Of a stretch of 64,000 bases of DNA, positions 49,282 through 58,842 are shown in pieces; position 1 is the stretch's first letter, and each line of letters begins with the position of its first letter. Source of the DNA: Stenotrophomonas acidaminiphila. Lineage in GTDB: Bacteria; Pseudomonadota; Gammaproteobacteria; Xanthomonadales; Xanthomonadaceae. Below the pieces are notes generated by a model. The model made no database searches. It saw only the letters and a program-made list of their open reading frames with translations, and was not told the origin of the DNA. Both the position numbers and the translations under genes were made by a program. The stretch lies in the NCBI GenBank assembly GCA_002951995.1, contig CP019797.1:184001-248000 (forward strand). Direction: 5' to 3'.

Positions 49282-49301
49282 TTGACTACAGTTGTAGTCA
49301 A
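49282..49301. promoter_or_regulatory. BlaI/MecI/CopY-type operator palindrome
   Basis: TTGACTACAGTTGTAGTCAA is a perfect 20-bp palindrome containing TACANNTGTA, the core recognised by the BlaI/MecI/CopY repressor family. It includes TTGACT on both strands as a possible -35. It stands 40 bases before the serine hydrolase ATG, so that gene is the likely target. No blaI/blaR gene is in the window. Confidence 0.75.
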
Positions 49302-49467
49302 TGGGGCGTCCGGCATGGTTCCAGCGCCCTTCGGGCGCCAGGCAGCGCGATGGCTGCGTCCGGCAGCCGCGTGGACCGGGTGCTGCGCGGCGCCTGGAGA
49401 ACCAACGAAAACCCCGCGCCGGTGGCCGGCGCGGGGTTGGGGTACGTCGCTGCGGTGTGGCGCGGGC

Positions 49468-50325
49468 TTACTCGCCCAGCGCCTTGGCCACGAACGGCGG
49501 GCTGACCAGCACCCCGGTGTGCAGCGGGGCGGTGTAGTACAGCGTGTCGAACGGCTTGGCGGCGGCGTCTTCCTGGCGGAAGCCGAAGCCGAAGCCGGCC
49601 TGCTTGCTGGCCACGGTCACCGACCACCAGCCGGTCGGGTAGCACGGCTGCGGGAACGGCAGGGTCTTGAACGACTGGAAGCCGGCCTTGCCCATTTCCG
49701 CGCGCATGTCCTTGATCAGGTCCAGCAGCGCCAGCGGCGATTCGCTCTGCTGCACCAGCAGGCCGTCGTCCTTCAACGCGCGGAAGCAGCTTTCGAAGAA
49801 CGCCTTGTTGAACAGGCCCTCGGCCGGGCCGACCGGGTCGGTGGAGTCCACGATCACCACGTCGACGCTGCCCGGCACGCAGTTGGCCATGTAGGCCACG
49901 CCGTCGTCGAACAGCAGCTCGGCACGGGCGTCGCCGTTGGATTCGCACAGTTCCGGGAAGTACTTCTCGGCCATGCGCGTGACCTGCTCGTCGATGTCGC
50001 ACTGGGTGGCGCTTTCAACGCCCGGGTGCTTGAGCACCTCGCGCAGGGTGCCGCAGTCGCCACCGCCGATGATCACCACGCGCTTGGGCGCCGGGTGGGT
50101 GAACAGCACCGGGTGGCTGATCATCTCGTGGTAGAAGAAGTTGTCCTTGCTGGTCAGCATCATGGCGCCGTCGATGACCATCAGCTTGCCCCAGTCGGTG
50201 CTGTCGTAGATCTCGATCTTCTGGAACGGCGACTGCACTTCGTCCAGCTTGCCGGTGACGCGGAAACCGATGGCCGAGCCGGTCGGCTGGAAGTGTTCGA
50301 TGAACCAGTTGTCGTGGGTGGTCAT
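49468..50325 (-). CDS. speE: polyamine aminopropyltransferase (spermidine synthase)
   Basis: A 285-residue enzyme starting MTTHDNWFIEHFQPTGSAIGF. The dcSAM/putrescine sites are VVIIGGGDCGTLREVLKHPGVESATQCDIDE and DVVIVDSTDPVGPAEGLFNKAFF. The substrate gate LPFPQPCYPTGWWSVTVASK is typical of spermidine synthases. The start is the family start; 72 open codons upstream are intergenic composition. It is divergent from speA over 236 bases. Both genes serve spermidine synthesis: SpeA makes agmatine and SpeE adds aminopropyl to putrescine. Confidence 0.96.
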   Translation of the reverse strand: MTTHDNWFIEHFQPTGSAIGFRVTGKLDEVQSPFQKIEIYDSTDWGKLMVIDGAMMLTSKDNFFYHEMISHPVLFTHPAPKRVVIIGGGDCGTLREVLKHPGVESATQCDIDEQVTRMAEKYFPELCESNGDARAELLFDDGVAYMANCVPGSVDVVIVDSTDPVGPAEGLFNKAFFESCFRALKDDGLLVQQSESPLALLDLIKDMRAEMGKAGFQSFKTLPFPQPCYPTGWWSVTVASKQAGFGFGFRQEDAAAKPFDTLYYTAPLHTGVLVSPPFVAKALGE

Positions 50326-50513
50326 GGGGATTCCTGGGTGCGATGGACATTTCCCTTCCCCCGCTGCCGGAGAAGGGGCCCCGGAGGGGCGGATGAGGGG
50401 GCGGCGAGCCCCGGCACGGCGGGGATTCCGCCGTATTTCCGCCCCTGGACCCGGCTCCGCGGGGGCAGGGGGGAGGCGCGGGCGCGGATTGTAACGGACC
50501 GCTGCCCCGCTGG

Positions 50514-50530
50514 CGTTAGAATGCGCGTCC
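50514..50530 (+). promoter_or_regulatory. speA promoter -10 with GC discriminator
   Basis: CGTTAGAATGCGCGTCC, identical to the 17 bases in front of tRNA-Arg at 34024. TAGAAT serves as the -10, placing transcription start near 50529, about 33 bases before the speA ATG. A GC-rich discriminator predicts growth-rate or stringent control. Confidence 0.6.
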
Positions 50531-50561
50531 TTTTTATCCACAGCCGAGAGTTGCTACGCCG

Positions 50562-52451
50562 ATGAGCGATTGGTCCCTCGACCAGGCCCGCAAGACCTAT
50601 TCGATCCCGCACTGGTCCGACGGTTACTTCGACGTCGATGCCGCCGGGCATGTCGTGGTGCGCCCCACCGGCGCGCAGGGCCCGGCCGTGTCGCTGCCTG
50701 AAATCGTCGATTCGGCACGGGCCGCCGGCGCCAAGCTGCCGCTGCTGGTGCGCTTCCCGGACATCCTCGGCGAGCGCCTGGGCAAGCTGCAGGCGGCGTT
50801 CGCCCAGGCCCAGCGCGACTGGGACTACCACGGCGGCTACACCGCCGTGTATCCGATCAAGGTCAACCAGCACCGTGGCGTGGCCGGCACCCTGGCCAGC
50901 CACCACGGCGAGGGCTTCGGCCTGGAGGCCGGCTCCAAGCCGGAGCTGATGGCGGTGCTGGCGCTGAGCCGGCCGGGCGGGCTGATCGTCTGCAACGGCT
51001 ACAAGGACCGCGAGTACATCCGCCTGGCGCTGATCGGCCGCAAGCTCGGCCTGCAGACCTACATCGTCATCGAGAAGCCCTCCGAGCTGAAGCTGGTGCT
51101 GGAGGAATCCAGGGCGCTGGAGGTGAAGCCGGGCCTGGGCGTGCGCATGCGCCTGGCATCGCTGGGTGCCGGCAAGTGGCAGAACAGCGGGGGCGACAAG
51201 GCCAAGTTCGGGCTGTCGCCGCGGCAGCTGCTGGACCTGTGGAAATCGCTGCGCGACACCGAGTACGCCGACTGCCTGAACCTGCTGCACTTCCACATGG
51301 GCAGCCAGATCAGCAACGTGCGCGACATCGCCAACGGCATGCGCGAGGCCACCCGCTACTTCGTCGAGCTCTCGCGCCTGGGCGCGAAGATCAGCCACGT
51401 CGACGTCGGCGGCGGCCTGGGCATCGACTACGAAGGCACCCGCTCGCGCAGCTACTGCTCGATCAACTACGGCCTGAACGCCTACGCCAGCAACATCGTG
51501 CAGCCGCTGGCCGAGGCCTGCGAAGCGCACGCGCTGCCGCCGCCGCGCATCGTCACCGAGTGCGGCCGCGCGATGACCGCGCACCATGCGGTGCTGATCG
51601 CCAACGTGTCCGAAGTGGAGCAGGCCGCCGATGGCCGCATTCCCGAGGCGCATGACGACGAGCCGGCCGCGATCCGCCACCTGCGCGAGATCCACGACGA
51701 ACTGGACCAGCGCCCGGCGGTGGAACTGTTCCAGGAAGCGCAGCACTTCCACGCCGAAGGCCTGAGCGCCTACGCGCTGGGCCAGATCGACCTGCCGCAG
51801 CGTGCGCGCATCGACGACCTGTTCTACGCCATCGCCAACGGCGTGCGCGCGCGCCTGAGCTACGACGAGAAGAGCCATCGCCCCGCGCTGGACGAGCTGA
51901 ACGACCGCCTGGTCGACAAGTACTTCGTCAATTTCAGCGTGTTCGAGTCGATCCCCGATGCCTGGGCCATCGACCAGGTGTTCCCGATCGTGCCGATCGA
52001 GCGCCTGAACGAGCGCCCGGACCGCCGCGGCGTGATCGCCGACATGACCTGCGATTCGGACGGCATGGTCAAGACCTACGTCGAGAACGAGAGCCTGGAC
52101 AGCTCGCTGCCGCTGCATTCGGTGGGCCATGGCGAGCGCTACCGCATCGGCTTCTTCCTGGTCGGCGCCTACCAGGAAATCCTCGGCGACATCCACAACC
52201 TGTTCGGCGACACCGACGCGGTGGAGGTCACGGTCGATGGCAGTGGCTACCGCATCGCCCAGCAGCGCCGCGGCGACACCACCGACGTGATGCTCGACTA
52301 CGTCGGCTACCGCCTGGACGACCTGCGCGCGGCCTACCGGCAGCGCGTGGCCGCGGCCAACCTGCCGGCCGCGCGCGCGGCCGAGCTGGACGCCGCGCTG
52401 GAAGCGGGCCTGACCGGTTACACCTACCTGTCGGACGAGCCGCTGGGCTGA
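50562..52451 (+). CDS. speA: biosynthetic arginine decarboxylase
   Basis: A 629-residue fold-type III PLP enzyme. The PLP lysine is in YTAVYPIKVNQHRGVAGTL, then GLEAGSKPELMAVLAL, LHFHMGSQISNVRDIANGMREA, the phosphate-binding HVDVGGGLGIDYEGT, and Cys in ADMTCDSDGMV of the second active-site loop; the end IHNLFGDTDAVEV is diagnostic. It converts arginine to agmatine. The length equals the family norm. A strong terminator follows at 52481. Confidence 0.97.
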   Translation: MSDWSLDQARKTYSIPHWSDGYFDVDAAGHVVVRPTGAQGPAVSLPEIVDSARAAGAKLPLLVRFPDILGERLGKLQAAFAQAQRDWDYHGGYTAVYPIKVNQHRGVAGTLASHHGEGFGLEAGSKPELMAVLALSRPGGLIVCNGYKDREYIRLALIGRKLGLQTYIVIEKPSELKLVLEESRALEVKPGLGVRMRLASLGAGKWQNSGGDKAKFGLSPRQLLDLWKSLRDTEYADCLNLLHFHMGSQISNVRDIANGMREATRYFVELSRLGAKISHVDVGGGLGIDYEGTRSRSYCSINYGLNAYASNIVQPLAEACEAHALPPPRIVTECGRAMTAHHAVLIANVSEVEQAADGRIPEAHDDEPAAIRHLREIHDELDQRPAVELFQEAQHFHAEGLSAYALGQIDLPQRARIDDLFYAIANGVRARLSYDEKSHRPALDELNDRLVDKYFVNFSVFESIPDAWAIDQVFPIVPIERLNERPDRRGVIADMTCDSDGMVKTYVENESLDSSLPLHSVGHGERYRIGFFLVGAYQEILGDIHNLFGDTDAVEVTVDGSGYRIAQQRRGDTTDVMLDYVGYRLDDLRAAYRQRVAAANLPAARAAELDAALEAGLTGYTYLSDEPLG

Positions 52452-52480
52452 GCGGGGCGCGGCCATCGCCGCGCTGACGA

Positions 52481-52510
52481 GGGGCGGGCGGTGCCCGCCC
52501 CTTCTCATTT
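52481..52510 (+). terminator. rho-independent terminator of speA
   Basis: A perfect 9-bp stem GGGGCGGGC / GCCCGCCCC with a GGT loop is followed by TTCTCATTT, 30 bases after the speA stop. Confidence 0.88.
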
Positions 52511-52617
52511 GCGGCCTGTGCTGCGCGCGATGCCGGGATGGACGCCAGCGTTGAGGGCAGGCATGGGAACAGCCCATCGCATCGCAGCCACCGGCATGCC
52601 CGACCGTGTCGCCGGCA

Positions 52618-53370
52618 TCAGCCTTCGCGCGCCACCTGGAAACCGGCGAACGACTGGCTCACCGGCATCAGCTCCAGGCGGTTGACGTTCAGGTGCGGCG
52701 GCAGGCTGGCGACCCAGAAGATCTGCTCGGCGATGTCCTGCGCGGTCATCGGGTTGGCGCCCTTGTACAGCTGGTCCGAGGCGGCCTGGTTGCCATGGGT
52801 GCGCACCAGGGTGAACTCGGTCTCGGCCATGCCCGGCTCGATCGCGGTCACGCGCACGCCGGTGCCGTGCAGGTCGGCGCGCAGGCCCAGCGAGAACTGG
52901 CTGACGAACGCCTTGGTGCCGCCATAGGCATTGCCGCCCGGATACGGATAGATCGCGGCGGTGGAGCTGATGTTGATGATCGCCCCGCGGCGTTCGATCA
53001 GCCGCGGCAGCAGGTGGTGGGTGAGGGTGACCAGCGCGGTGACGTTGGTGTCGATCATCGTGCGCCAGTCTTCCAGGCTGGCGTGCTGGGCGGCGGCGGT
53101 GCCCTGCGCCAGGCCGGCGTTGTTGACCAGCAGGTCGATGCCACGGAACGGCGCGGGCAACGCCGCCAGCGCCGCCTCCATGGCCGCCGCGTCGCGGATG
53201 TCGAACGCCGCCGCGTGCACCGTGTCCGCCCCGAACGCGTCCACCAGCGGCTGCAGGCGCTCGGCACGGCGGCCGGTGGCGATCACCTTCCAGCCGGCGG
53301 CGGCGAAGCGACGGGCGGCGGCGGCACCGAAACCGGACGTGGCGCCGGTGATCAGGACGGTCTTGGACAT
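52618..53370 (-). CDS. SDR oxidoreductase (YdfG-like, NADP-dependent 3-hydroxy acid dehydrogenase type)
   Basis: A 250-residue classical SDR with full motifs: TGATSGFGAAAARRFA cofactor loop, ATGRRAERL (NADP-type Arg pair), LLVNNAGLAQG, INISSTAAIYPYPGGNAYGGTKAFVSQFSL with Ser and Tyr-x-x-x-Lys, and IEPGMAETEFTLVR. The closing region resembles E. coli YdfG (IFWVASLPPHLNVNRLELMPVSQSFAG), which oxidises L-allo-threonine, serine and 3-hydroxy acids. It is a single gene, convergent with speA. Confidence 0.92.
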   Translation of the reverse strand: MSKTVLITGATSGFGAAAARRFAAAGWKVIATGRRAERLQPLVDAFGADTVHAAAFDIRDAAAMEAALAALPAPFRGIDLLVNNAGLAQGTAAAQHASLEDWRTMIDTNVTALVTLTHHLLPRLIERRGAIINISSTAAIYPYPGGNAYGGTKAFVSQFSLGLRADLHGTGVRVTAIEPGMAETEFTLVRTHGNQAASDQLYKGANPMTAQDIAEQIFWVASLPPHLNVNRLELMPVSQSFAGFQVAREG

Positions 53371-53737
53371 GGCGGGTTTCCAGGGGGAAGGGCCCTCGAT
53401 TTTCGCACCTTCGCGGCGTACCGGCGCTGGCGCGGCGCGGCCTCCCGGGCAGTCGATCGCACCAACCCGCATGCCGACAGCGCCCACCCGGCGGAGACCC
53501 AGCCCGTTTGAATCAAGACGGTGTGCTGCCAAGCGTGGGCCTGTGGAAGACAGCGTTGTGGGGCTCGATGTTCTGCTGTGCAGACATGGGGTAACACCGC
53601 CGTGGCACGCCGCCAGGCGTGGACCCATGGAGATGGCGGGCACGGGGCCCAAAGTTTGTTTCACGAACATGGGGGTGAAGCCGCCACAGGCGATCCAGCT
53701 ATGCCTTCGATCCCCGCACCTTGGGAAGCGGACGCCC

Positions 53738-53761
53738 GTAGATGCGGGGCTTGCCCCGCAT
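53738..53761 (+). repeat. GTAG-type REP palindrome
   Basis: GTAG followed by ATGCGGGGC-TT-GCCCCGCAT, a 9-bp perfect stem. Same core as at 16018. Confidence 0.85.
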
Positions 53762-53848
53762 TGGGCCCTGTTTCAAGAACGTCGGGGGAAGCCTACGTAG
53801 CGATGCCGCTGCGCCCGCGATTTCCGCACCTCGCAGAACACGGGGTCC

Positions 53849-53872
53849 GTAGACGCGGAGCTTGCCGCGAAT
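53849..53872 (+). repeat. GTAG-type REP palindrome, degenerate
   Basis: GTAG then ACGCGGAGCTTGCCGCGAAT, an imperfect version of the same hairpin. It faces the inverted copy at 53893, making a head-to-head REP pair. Confidence 0.7.
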
Positions 53873-53892
53873 GGCGCGCCCCGCCGGATCCG

Positions 53893-53916
53893 GTGCGGGG
53901 CAAGCCCCGCACCTAC
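53893..53916 (-). repeat. GTAG-type REP palindrome, inverted
   Basis: On the minus strand GTAG is followed by GTGCGGGGC-TT-GCCCCGCAC, a 9-bp perfect stem. It is the partner of the copy at 53849. Confidence 0.85.
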
Positions 53917-54000
53917 GACGTTCCCACCGGAGCCACAGCCCCCTTGAGTCAAGGGGGCGCGCCGACAGGCGCGGGGTTGTGGAGAAAAAGGGCACGGGGC

Positions 54001-54050
54001 CCAAGGTTTGCCGCGCAAACCTTGGGGTAACACCGCCAAGGCGGTGTTAC
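54001..54050 (-). terminator. double hairpin at the end of the argS-SPOR transcript
   Basis: Two adjacent stems: CCAAGGTTTG / CAAACCTTGG with a 5-base loop (54001-54025), and GTAACACCGCC / GGCGGTGTTAC with an AA loop (54027-54050). The second overlaps the stop codon of the SPOR gene at 54047, an unusual position for a terminator. It derives from the local repeat family. Confidence 0.65.
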
Positions 54051-54892
54051 TGCGCCTTGATGGCCATCGCCTGCAGGCCGCTGCCGTTGAGCTTGGCCTT
54101 GGCTTCGGCCAGTTCACTGGCGCTGCCATAGGGGCCCATGCGCACGCGGTAGACCGTGTTGCCGTTGATCTGCGCCGATTCGACGCGGGCGGCCAGGCCC
54201 ATCATCGCCAGCTTGGCCTTGGTCGCCTCGGCGTCGCCGGACGCGCCGAACGCGCCGGCCTGGAGGATGTAGCGGACGTTGTCGCTGCCTGCCGCCGCGG
54301 CCGGCGTCGCCGGTTCCGCGCGCTTCGCCGCGCTGTCCGCCGCGGCCACGGTGGGGGCCGCGGTGCCGGGCGCGGTGCCGGCTGTGGCCACGGCCGGGCG
54401 CGGCGCCTCGCTGATCGGCGCCGGCAACGGTGCGGCGGCCGCCGGTACCGGGCGCCCTTCCAGGGCCGCCTGCGCGCGCTGGGCCTCGCTGGCCTCCGCC
54501 GTGCGTGCGGCCTGCGCCCGGCGCTGCTCCTCGGCGCGCGCGCTGGCTGCCAGTTCGGCGTCGGACATCTGCACTTCCTTGCCCGGCAGCAGGGTGTAGA
54601 AGTCGTACTGGGTCGCGGCCGGCTTTTCCGCCGGCTGCGCGCCATCGCGCGCGGCCGGACGCGGCAGGTCCGCGCCGGCGTCGATGTCGGCGTCGGCGAC
54701 CGGCGCCGGCTGCGCGTCCGGGTTGGGTTGCGGGCCCACCCGCAGGAAGCCGTCGCCTTCCTTCTTGAACAGGTTCGGGGCGGCCAGGAACACCACGGCC
54801 GCGATCGCCGCGCCGGCGACCAGCCATACCCAGCCGGGCGTCCCGTTGCCGCTGTTGCGCCGGGCCTGGCTCTTGCCGCGTCGTGCTGCCAT
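54047..54892 (-). CDS. SPOR domain cell-division-type protein (FtsN-like)
   Basis: A 281-residue bitopic protein. A basic start MAARRGKSQARRNSGNGTPG precedes one membrane helix (WVWLVAGAAIAAVVFLAAPNLF). A long Ala/Pro-rich periplasmic linker holds FYTLLPGKEVQMSDAEL, the FtsN-type element known in this family, near residue 97. The C-terminal SPOR domain (VRYILQAGAFGASGDAEATKAKLAMMGLAARVESAQINGNTVYRVRMGPYG) binds denuded glycan at the septum. It lies 19 bases downstream of argS, a common gammaproteobacterial pairing. Confidence 0.92.
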   Translation of the reverse strand: MAARRGKSQARRNSGNGTPGWVWLVAGAAIAAVVFLAAPNLFKKEGDGFLRVGPQPNPDAQPAPVADADIDAGADLPRPAARDGAQPAEKPAATQYDFYTLLPGKEVQMSDAELAASARAEEQRRAQAARTAEASEAQRAQAALEGRPVPAAAAPLPAPISEAPRPAVATAGTAPGTAAPTVAAADSAAKRAEPATPAAAAGSDNVRYILQAGAFGASGDAEATKAKLAMMGLAARVESAQINGNTVYRVRMGPYGSASELAEAKAKLNGSGLQAMAIKAQ

Positions 54893-54911
54893 TTCTGCAA
54901 CGTCTCCTTGC

Positions 54912-56600
54912 TTACATCTTTTCCGGTGCGCTCACGCCCAACAGGCCCAGGCCGTTGGCGAGCGTCTGCCGCGCCGCGCCGGCGAGCGCGAGGCGGGCAT
55001 TGCGGAGGGCGGCATCGTCCACCAGCACCGGCGTCCCGTGATACCACGTGTGGAAGGCGTGCGCCAATTCACGCAGGTACTGCGCGACCAGGTGCGGCTC
55101 CAGCGCCAGGCCGGCGGCCTCGACCACTTCCGGGTAACGCGAGATTTCGTTCATCAGCTCCAGCGACGCGGCGTCGTCCAGCTGCGCCAGCGCGGCCAGG
55201 CCCTGCGCCTGGTCGTAGTCCAGGCCCTTCTCCTGCGCCTGGCGCAGCAGCGAGCAGACCCGGGCATGCGCGTACTGCACGTAGAACACCGGGTTGTCGT
55301 TGCTCTGCTGGCGTGCCAGGTCGATGTCGAAGGTGAGCTGGGAGTCGGGCTTGCGCGCGATCAGGAACCAGCGCACCGCATCGCTGCCGACCTCGTCGAT
55401 CAGGTCGCGCAGGGTCAGGTAGCTGCCGGCGCGCTTGGACAGTTTCACTTCCTCGCCGCCGCGCATCACCGTCACCATCTGGTGCAGCACGTACTCCGGC
55501 CAGCCCTGCGGAATGCCCACGCCCAGTGCCTGCAGGCCGGCGCGCACGCGCGCCAGCGAGCCGTGGTGGTCGGCGCCCAGTTCGGTGATGGCGCGTTCGT
55601 AGCCGCGCTGCCACTTGCTCAGGTGGTAGGCCACGTCCGGCAGGAAGTAGGTGTAGGTGCCGTCGGACTTGCGCATCACGCGGTCCTTGTCGTCACCGAA
55701 ATCGGTCGAGCGCAGCCACAGCGCGCCGCCTTCCTCGTAGGTGTGGCCGGAGGCAACCAGCTGGTCCACCGTCTCGGCGACCTTGCCGTCCTTGTACAGC
55801 GAGCTCTCCAGGAAGTAGATGTCGAAATCCACCCCGAACGCGGCCAGGTCCTGGTTCTGCTCGTTGCGCAGGTAGGCCACGGCGAAGCGGCGGATGGCTT
55901 CGATGTCCTCGGCATCGCCGGCACCGACCACCTGGCTGCCTTCCAGTTCGACGGTCTGGCCGAGCAGGTAGGCCTTGGCGACGTCGGCGATGTATTCGCC
56001 GTTGTACGCGTCGGCCGGCCACTGTTCGTCGCCCGGCTTGAAGCCGCGCGCGCGCGCCTGCACCGAGCGGGCCAGGTTCTCGATCTGCACGCCGGCGTCG
56101 TTGTAGTAGAACTCGCGCCTGGCGTTCCAGCCGTTGGCTTCCAGCACGCGGGCGATGCAGTCGCCGATGGCGCCGGCGCGGCCATGGCCGACGTGCAGCG
56201 GGCCGGTCGGGTTGGCCGAGACGTACTCGACGCCGACGTTGCGGCCGTTGCCGCCCAGGTTGCGCCCGTAATCGGCGCCTTCGCGCAGCACGCTCGCCAC
56301 CTCGCGCTGGAACGCCACCGGCGCCAGCTTGAAGTTGATGAAGCCCGGGCCGGCGATCTCGACGCTGGCGACGTCGTCGCTGGGCGGCAGCGCGGCGACC
56401 AGCGCCTGCGCCACGGCCCGCGGGTTGCTGCGCGCGGCCTTGGCCAGCAGCATGGCGGCGTTGGTGGCGAAATCGCCATGCTCGCGGGTCTTGGGTCGTT
56501 CGACCACGAAATCCGGCGGCAGGGTGTCGGCAGGCAGGGTACCGTTGGCGCGCAAGGCTTCGATGCCTTGGCCGATCAGGGCGCGGAGTAGGGATTTCAC
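54912..56600 (-). CDS. argS: arginyl-tRNA synthetase
   Basis: A 562-residue class I synthetase. The signature HVGH (residues 136-139, in [20 protein letters not shown]) is clear, and the KMSKS equivalent is [16 protein letters not shown]. The N-terminal Add-1 domain and C-terminal DALR helices ([19 protein letters not shown]) are present. The GTG start at 56600 gives [16 protein letters not shown] as in Xanthomonas homologues; an ATG eleven codons upstream has no support. It charges tRNA-Arg, one of which is encoded at 34095. Confidence 0.96.
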   Translation of the reverse strand: MKSLLRALIGQGIEALRANGTLPADTLPPDFVVERPKTREHGDFATNAAMLLAKAARSNPRAVAQALVAALPPSDDVASVEIAGPGFINFKLAPVAFQREVASVLREGADYGRNLGGNGRNVGVEYVSANPTGPLHVGHGRAGAIGDCIARVLEANGWNARREFYYNDAGVQIENLARSVQARARGFKPGDEQWPADAYNGEYIADVAKAYLLGQTVELEGSQVVGAGDAEDIEAIRRFAVAYLRNEQNQDLAAFGVDFDIYFLESSLYKDGKVAETVDQLVASGHTYEEGGALWLRSTDFGDDKDRVMRKSDGTYTYFLPDVAYHLSKWQRGYERAITELGADHHGSLARVRAGLQALGVGIPQGWPEYVLHQMVTVMRGGEEVKLSKRAGSYLTLRDLIDEVGSDAVRWFLIARKPDSQLTFDIDLARQQSNDNPVFYVQYAHARVCSLLRQAQEKGLDYDQAQGLAALAQLDDAASLELMNEISRYPEVVEAAGLALEPHLVAQYLRELAHAFHTWYHGTPVLVDDAALRNARLALAGAARQTLANGLGLLGVSAPEKM

Positions 56601-56812
56601 GTGACTGTCTGCTTGGAGCGCGGAACTGCGCATTTTACCCGAGCGGCGGGACCGCTGCTGCCGCGGCGGCGCGGACGGTCAGCGACGTCAACGCCAGGTG
56701 CAGGCCGTGGCCCGGAGGGTGGCGGCGGGCCTGGCCATGTCCGGCGGCCGGCGCCGGGGTGCCGGCGCCGGCGGGACGGACAGGGCCGCCAGGGTGGGGC
56801 GCGCGCCATCGG

Positions 56813-57487
56813 TTACATCCAGCCGCGGGCGGCCAGCGACACCGGCGGGCCATCGCCGATGACGAAGTGGTCCAGCAGCCGTATCTGTACCAGGGCCAGC
56901 GCGTCGCGCAGGCGCAGGGTGACCGCACGGTCGGCCGTGGAGGGTTCGGCGTTGCCCGAAGGATGGTTGTGGCCCACGATCACCGCCGCGGCGTTGTGCG
57001 CCAGCGCCCGGCGCACCAGTTCGCGCGGGTGCACCTCGGCGCCGTCGATGCTGCCGCGGAACAGCTCCTCGAAGGCCAGTGCCCGGTGCCGGTTGTCCAG
57101 GAACAGGGCGGCGAAGACCTCGTGCGGCCGCGGCCGCAGCCGCTGCACGAAGTAGCGGCCGGCGGAGTCGGGGTCGGTCAGGCTGGTGCCGCGCTCCAGG
57201 TCCGTGGCCAGGTGGCGCTGGCCCAGTTCCAGTGCCGCCACCAGCCGGCAGGCGCGGGCCGGGCCCAGGCCCGGTACCCGCATCAGCTCGCGCGCGCCGC
57301 GGTCCATCAACTCCCGCAGCGTGCCATGCGCCTGCAGCATCTCGCGCGCGGTGCGTATCGCGTCCTGGCCCGGCAGGCCCGAGCCCAGGAAGATGGCCAG
57401 CAGCTCCGCATCGGACAGGATGCTGGCTCCGTGTGCCAGCAGCTTCTCGCGGGGGCGTTCGGTGTCGGGCCAATGGCGGATGTGCAT
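56813..57487 (-). CDS. radC: RadC-family JAMM domain protein
   Basis: A 224-residue protein. It has an N-terminal helix-hairpin-helix part (LRELMDRGARELMRVPGLGPARACRLVAALELGQR) and the JAMM/MPN domain with the metal motif VIVGHNHPSGNAEPSTADRAVTLRL. RadC was named for a repair phenotype later traced to another gene; the enzymatic role remains open. The start MHIRHWPDTERPREKLL is the family start. It is divergent from coaBC, a conserved pairing. Confidence 0.94.
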   Translation of the reverse strand: MHIRHWPDTERPREKLLAHGASILSDAELLAIFLGSGLPGQDAIRTAREMLQAHGTLRELMDRGARELMRVPGLGPARACRLVAALELGQRHLATDLERGTSLTDPDSAGRYFVQRLRPRPHEVFAALFLDNRHRALAFEELFRGSIDGAEVHPRELVRRALAHNAAAVIVGHNHPSGNAEPSTADRAVTLRLRDALALVQIRLLDHFVIGDGPPVSLAARGWM

Positions 57488-57582
57488 GCCCACAGGGTGG
57501 GTGTCAGGGGCGTGCACGGTAATAAGTCGTCACGGACCCTTCGGGTAAGCTAAAGATTCTTGCGTAGGTAGGATTTCCTCAA

Positions 57583-58842
57583 GTGACCGGCTTTCCCCAC
57601 AGTGTCCATGCGCCCGCCCGGCCGCTGGACGGACACAAGCTGCTGCTGTGCGTCGGCGGCGGCATCGCCGCCTACAAAGCGCTGGAACTGGTGCGCCGGC
57701 TGCGCGACGCCGGCGCCCGCGTGCAGGTGGCCATGACCGACGGTGCCCAGCAGTTCGTCACCCCGCTCAGTTTCCAGGCCCTGTCCGGGCAGCCGGTGCG
57801 TACCACCCTGTGGGACAGTGCCGCCGAACAGGCGATGGGCCATATCGAACTGGCGCGCTGGGCCGACCGCATCGTCATCGCGCCGGCCACCGCCGACCTG
57901 CTGGCGCGGCTGGCGCATGGCCATGCCGACGACCTGGTCACCACGCTGTGCCTGGCCACGACCGCGCCACTGACGGTGTGCCCGGCGATGAACCACCGGA
58001 TGTGGCTGCACCCGGCCACCCAGGCCAACATCGCGCTGCTGCGCGAGCGCGGCGCGCAGGTGGTCGGGCCCGAGGACGGCCCGCTGGCCGAGGGCGAATC
58101 CGGCCCCGGGCGGCTGAGCGAACCGGAGGCCATCGTCGCCGCGCTTGCCGGCGCCGGCCACGCCGCGCCCGCCGCGGCGGCCACGCCGGACCGGCTGCAG
58201 GGCATGCAGGTGCTGATCAGCGCCGGGCCGACGTATGAAGACCTGGACCCGGTGCGCTATGTCGGCAACCGCTCCAGCGGCAAGATGGGCTATGCACTGG
58301 CGGCCGCGGCCGCACGCCGTGGCGCGCGGGTGGTGCTGGTCAGTGGTCCGGTGCAACTGCCGACGCCGCCCGGCGTGCAGCGGGTGGACGTGCGTTCGGC
58401 CGCGCAGATGCGCGAGGCGGTGCTGGCCGCCCTGCCCGCCGATATCTACATCGGCGCCGCGGCCGTGGCCGACTACACCCCGCGCCAGGTGGCGCAGCAG
58501 AAGCTGAAGAAGACCGCGGGCAGCCAGACCCTGACCCTGGAGCTGGTGCGCACCCCCGACATCCTGGCCGAGGTGGCCACGCAGGAGCAGGTGCTGAAGC
58601 TGGTGGTCGGCTTTGCCGCCGAGACCCACGACGTGGAGAAGTACGCGCGCGGCAAGCTCGCCGACAAGCACCTGGACCTGATCATCGCCAACCAGGTCGG
58701 CATCGCCGGCGGCGGCTTCGAGAGCGACCAGAACGCGGCGACCGCCTACTGGAGCGATGGCCAGCGCGCCTTCCCGGGCACCGCCAAGACCCAGCTGGCC
58801 GAACAACTGCTGGACCTGATCGCGGAGCGACTGGACGCATGA
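57583..58842 (+). CDS. coaBC: bifunctional phosphopantothenoylcysteine decarboxylase / phosphopantothenate-cysteine ligase
   Basis: A 419-residue two-domain enzyme of coenzyme A synthesis. The CoaC flavoprotein half has [21 protein letters not shown], catalytic His in [24 protein letters not shown] and PAMNHRMW. The CoaB half begins [31 protein letters not shown], with AAVADYTP and the KxKK loop QKLKKT. The GTG start at 57583 is the only sensible one. The stop overlaps dut by four bases. Confidence 0.96.
   Translation: MTGFPHSVHAPARPLDGHKLLLCVGGGIAAYKALELVRRLRDAGARVQVAMTDGAQQFVTPLSFQALSGQPVRTTLWDSAAEQAMGHIELARWADRIVIAPATADLLARLAHGHADDLVTTLCLATTAPLTVCPAMNHRMWLHPATQANIALLRERGAQVVGPEDGPLAEGESGPGRLSEPEAIVAALAGAGHAAPAAAATPDRLQGMQVLISAGPTYEDLDPVRYVGNRSSGKMGYALAAAAARRGARVVLVSGPVQLPTPPGVQRVDVRSAAQMREAVLAALPADIYIGAAAVADYTPRQVAQQKLKKTAGSQTLTLELVRTPDILAEVATQEQVLKLVVGFAAETHDVEKYARGKLADKHLDLIIANQVGIAGGGFESDQNAATAYWSDGQRAFPGTAKTQLAEQLLDLIAERLDA

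Larger units (their letters stand above)
53371..54046. repeat. ~680-bp repeat-rich intergenic region
   Basis: No genuine gene. It contains three GTAG REP palindromes (listed separately), a CCCCCTTGA-G-TCAAGGGGG palindrome at 53939-53957, and repeated blocks: GGGCACGGGGCCCAA[A/G]GTTTG at 53638 and 53990, and GGGGTAACACCGCC at 53588 and 54024 with a decayed copy near 53670. Translations of these blocks give repeated pseudo-protein strings that should not be called as genes. Confidence 0.85.
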
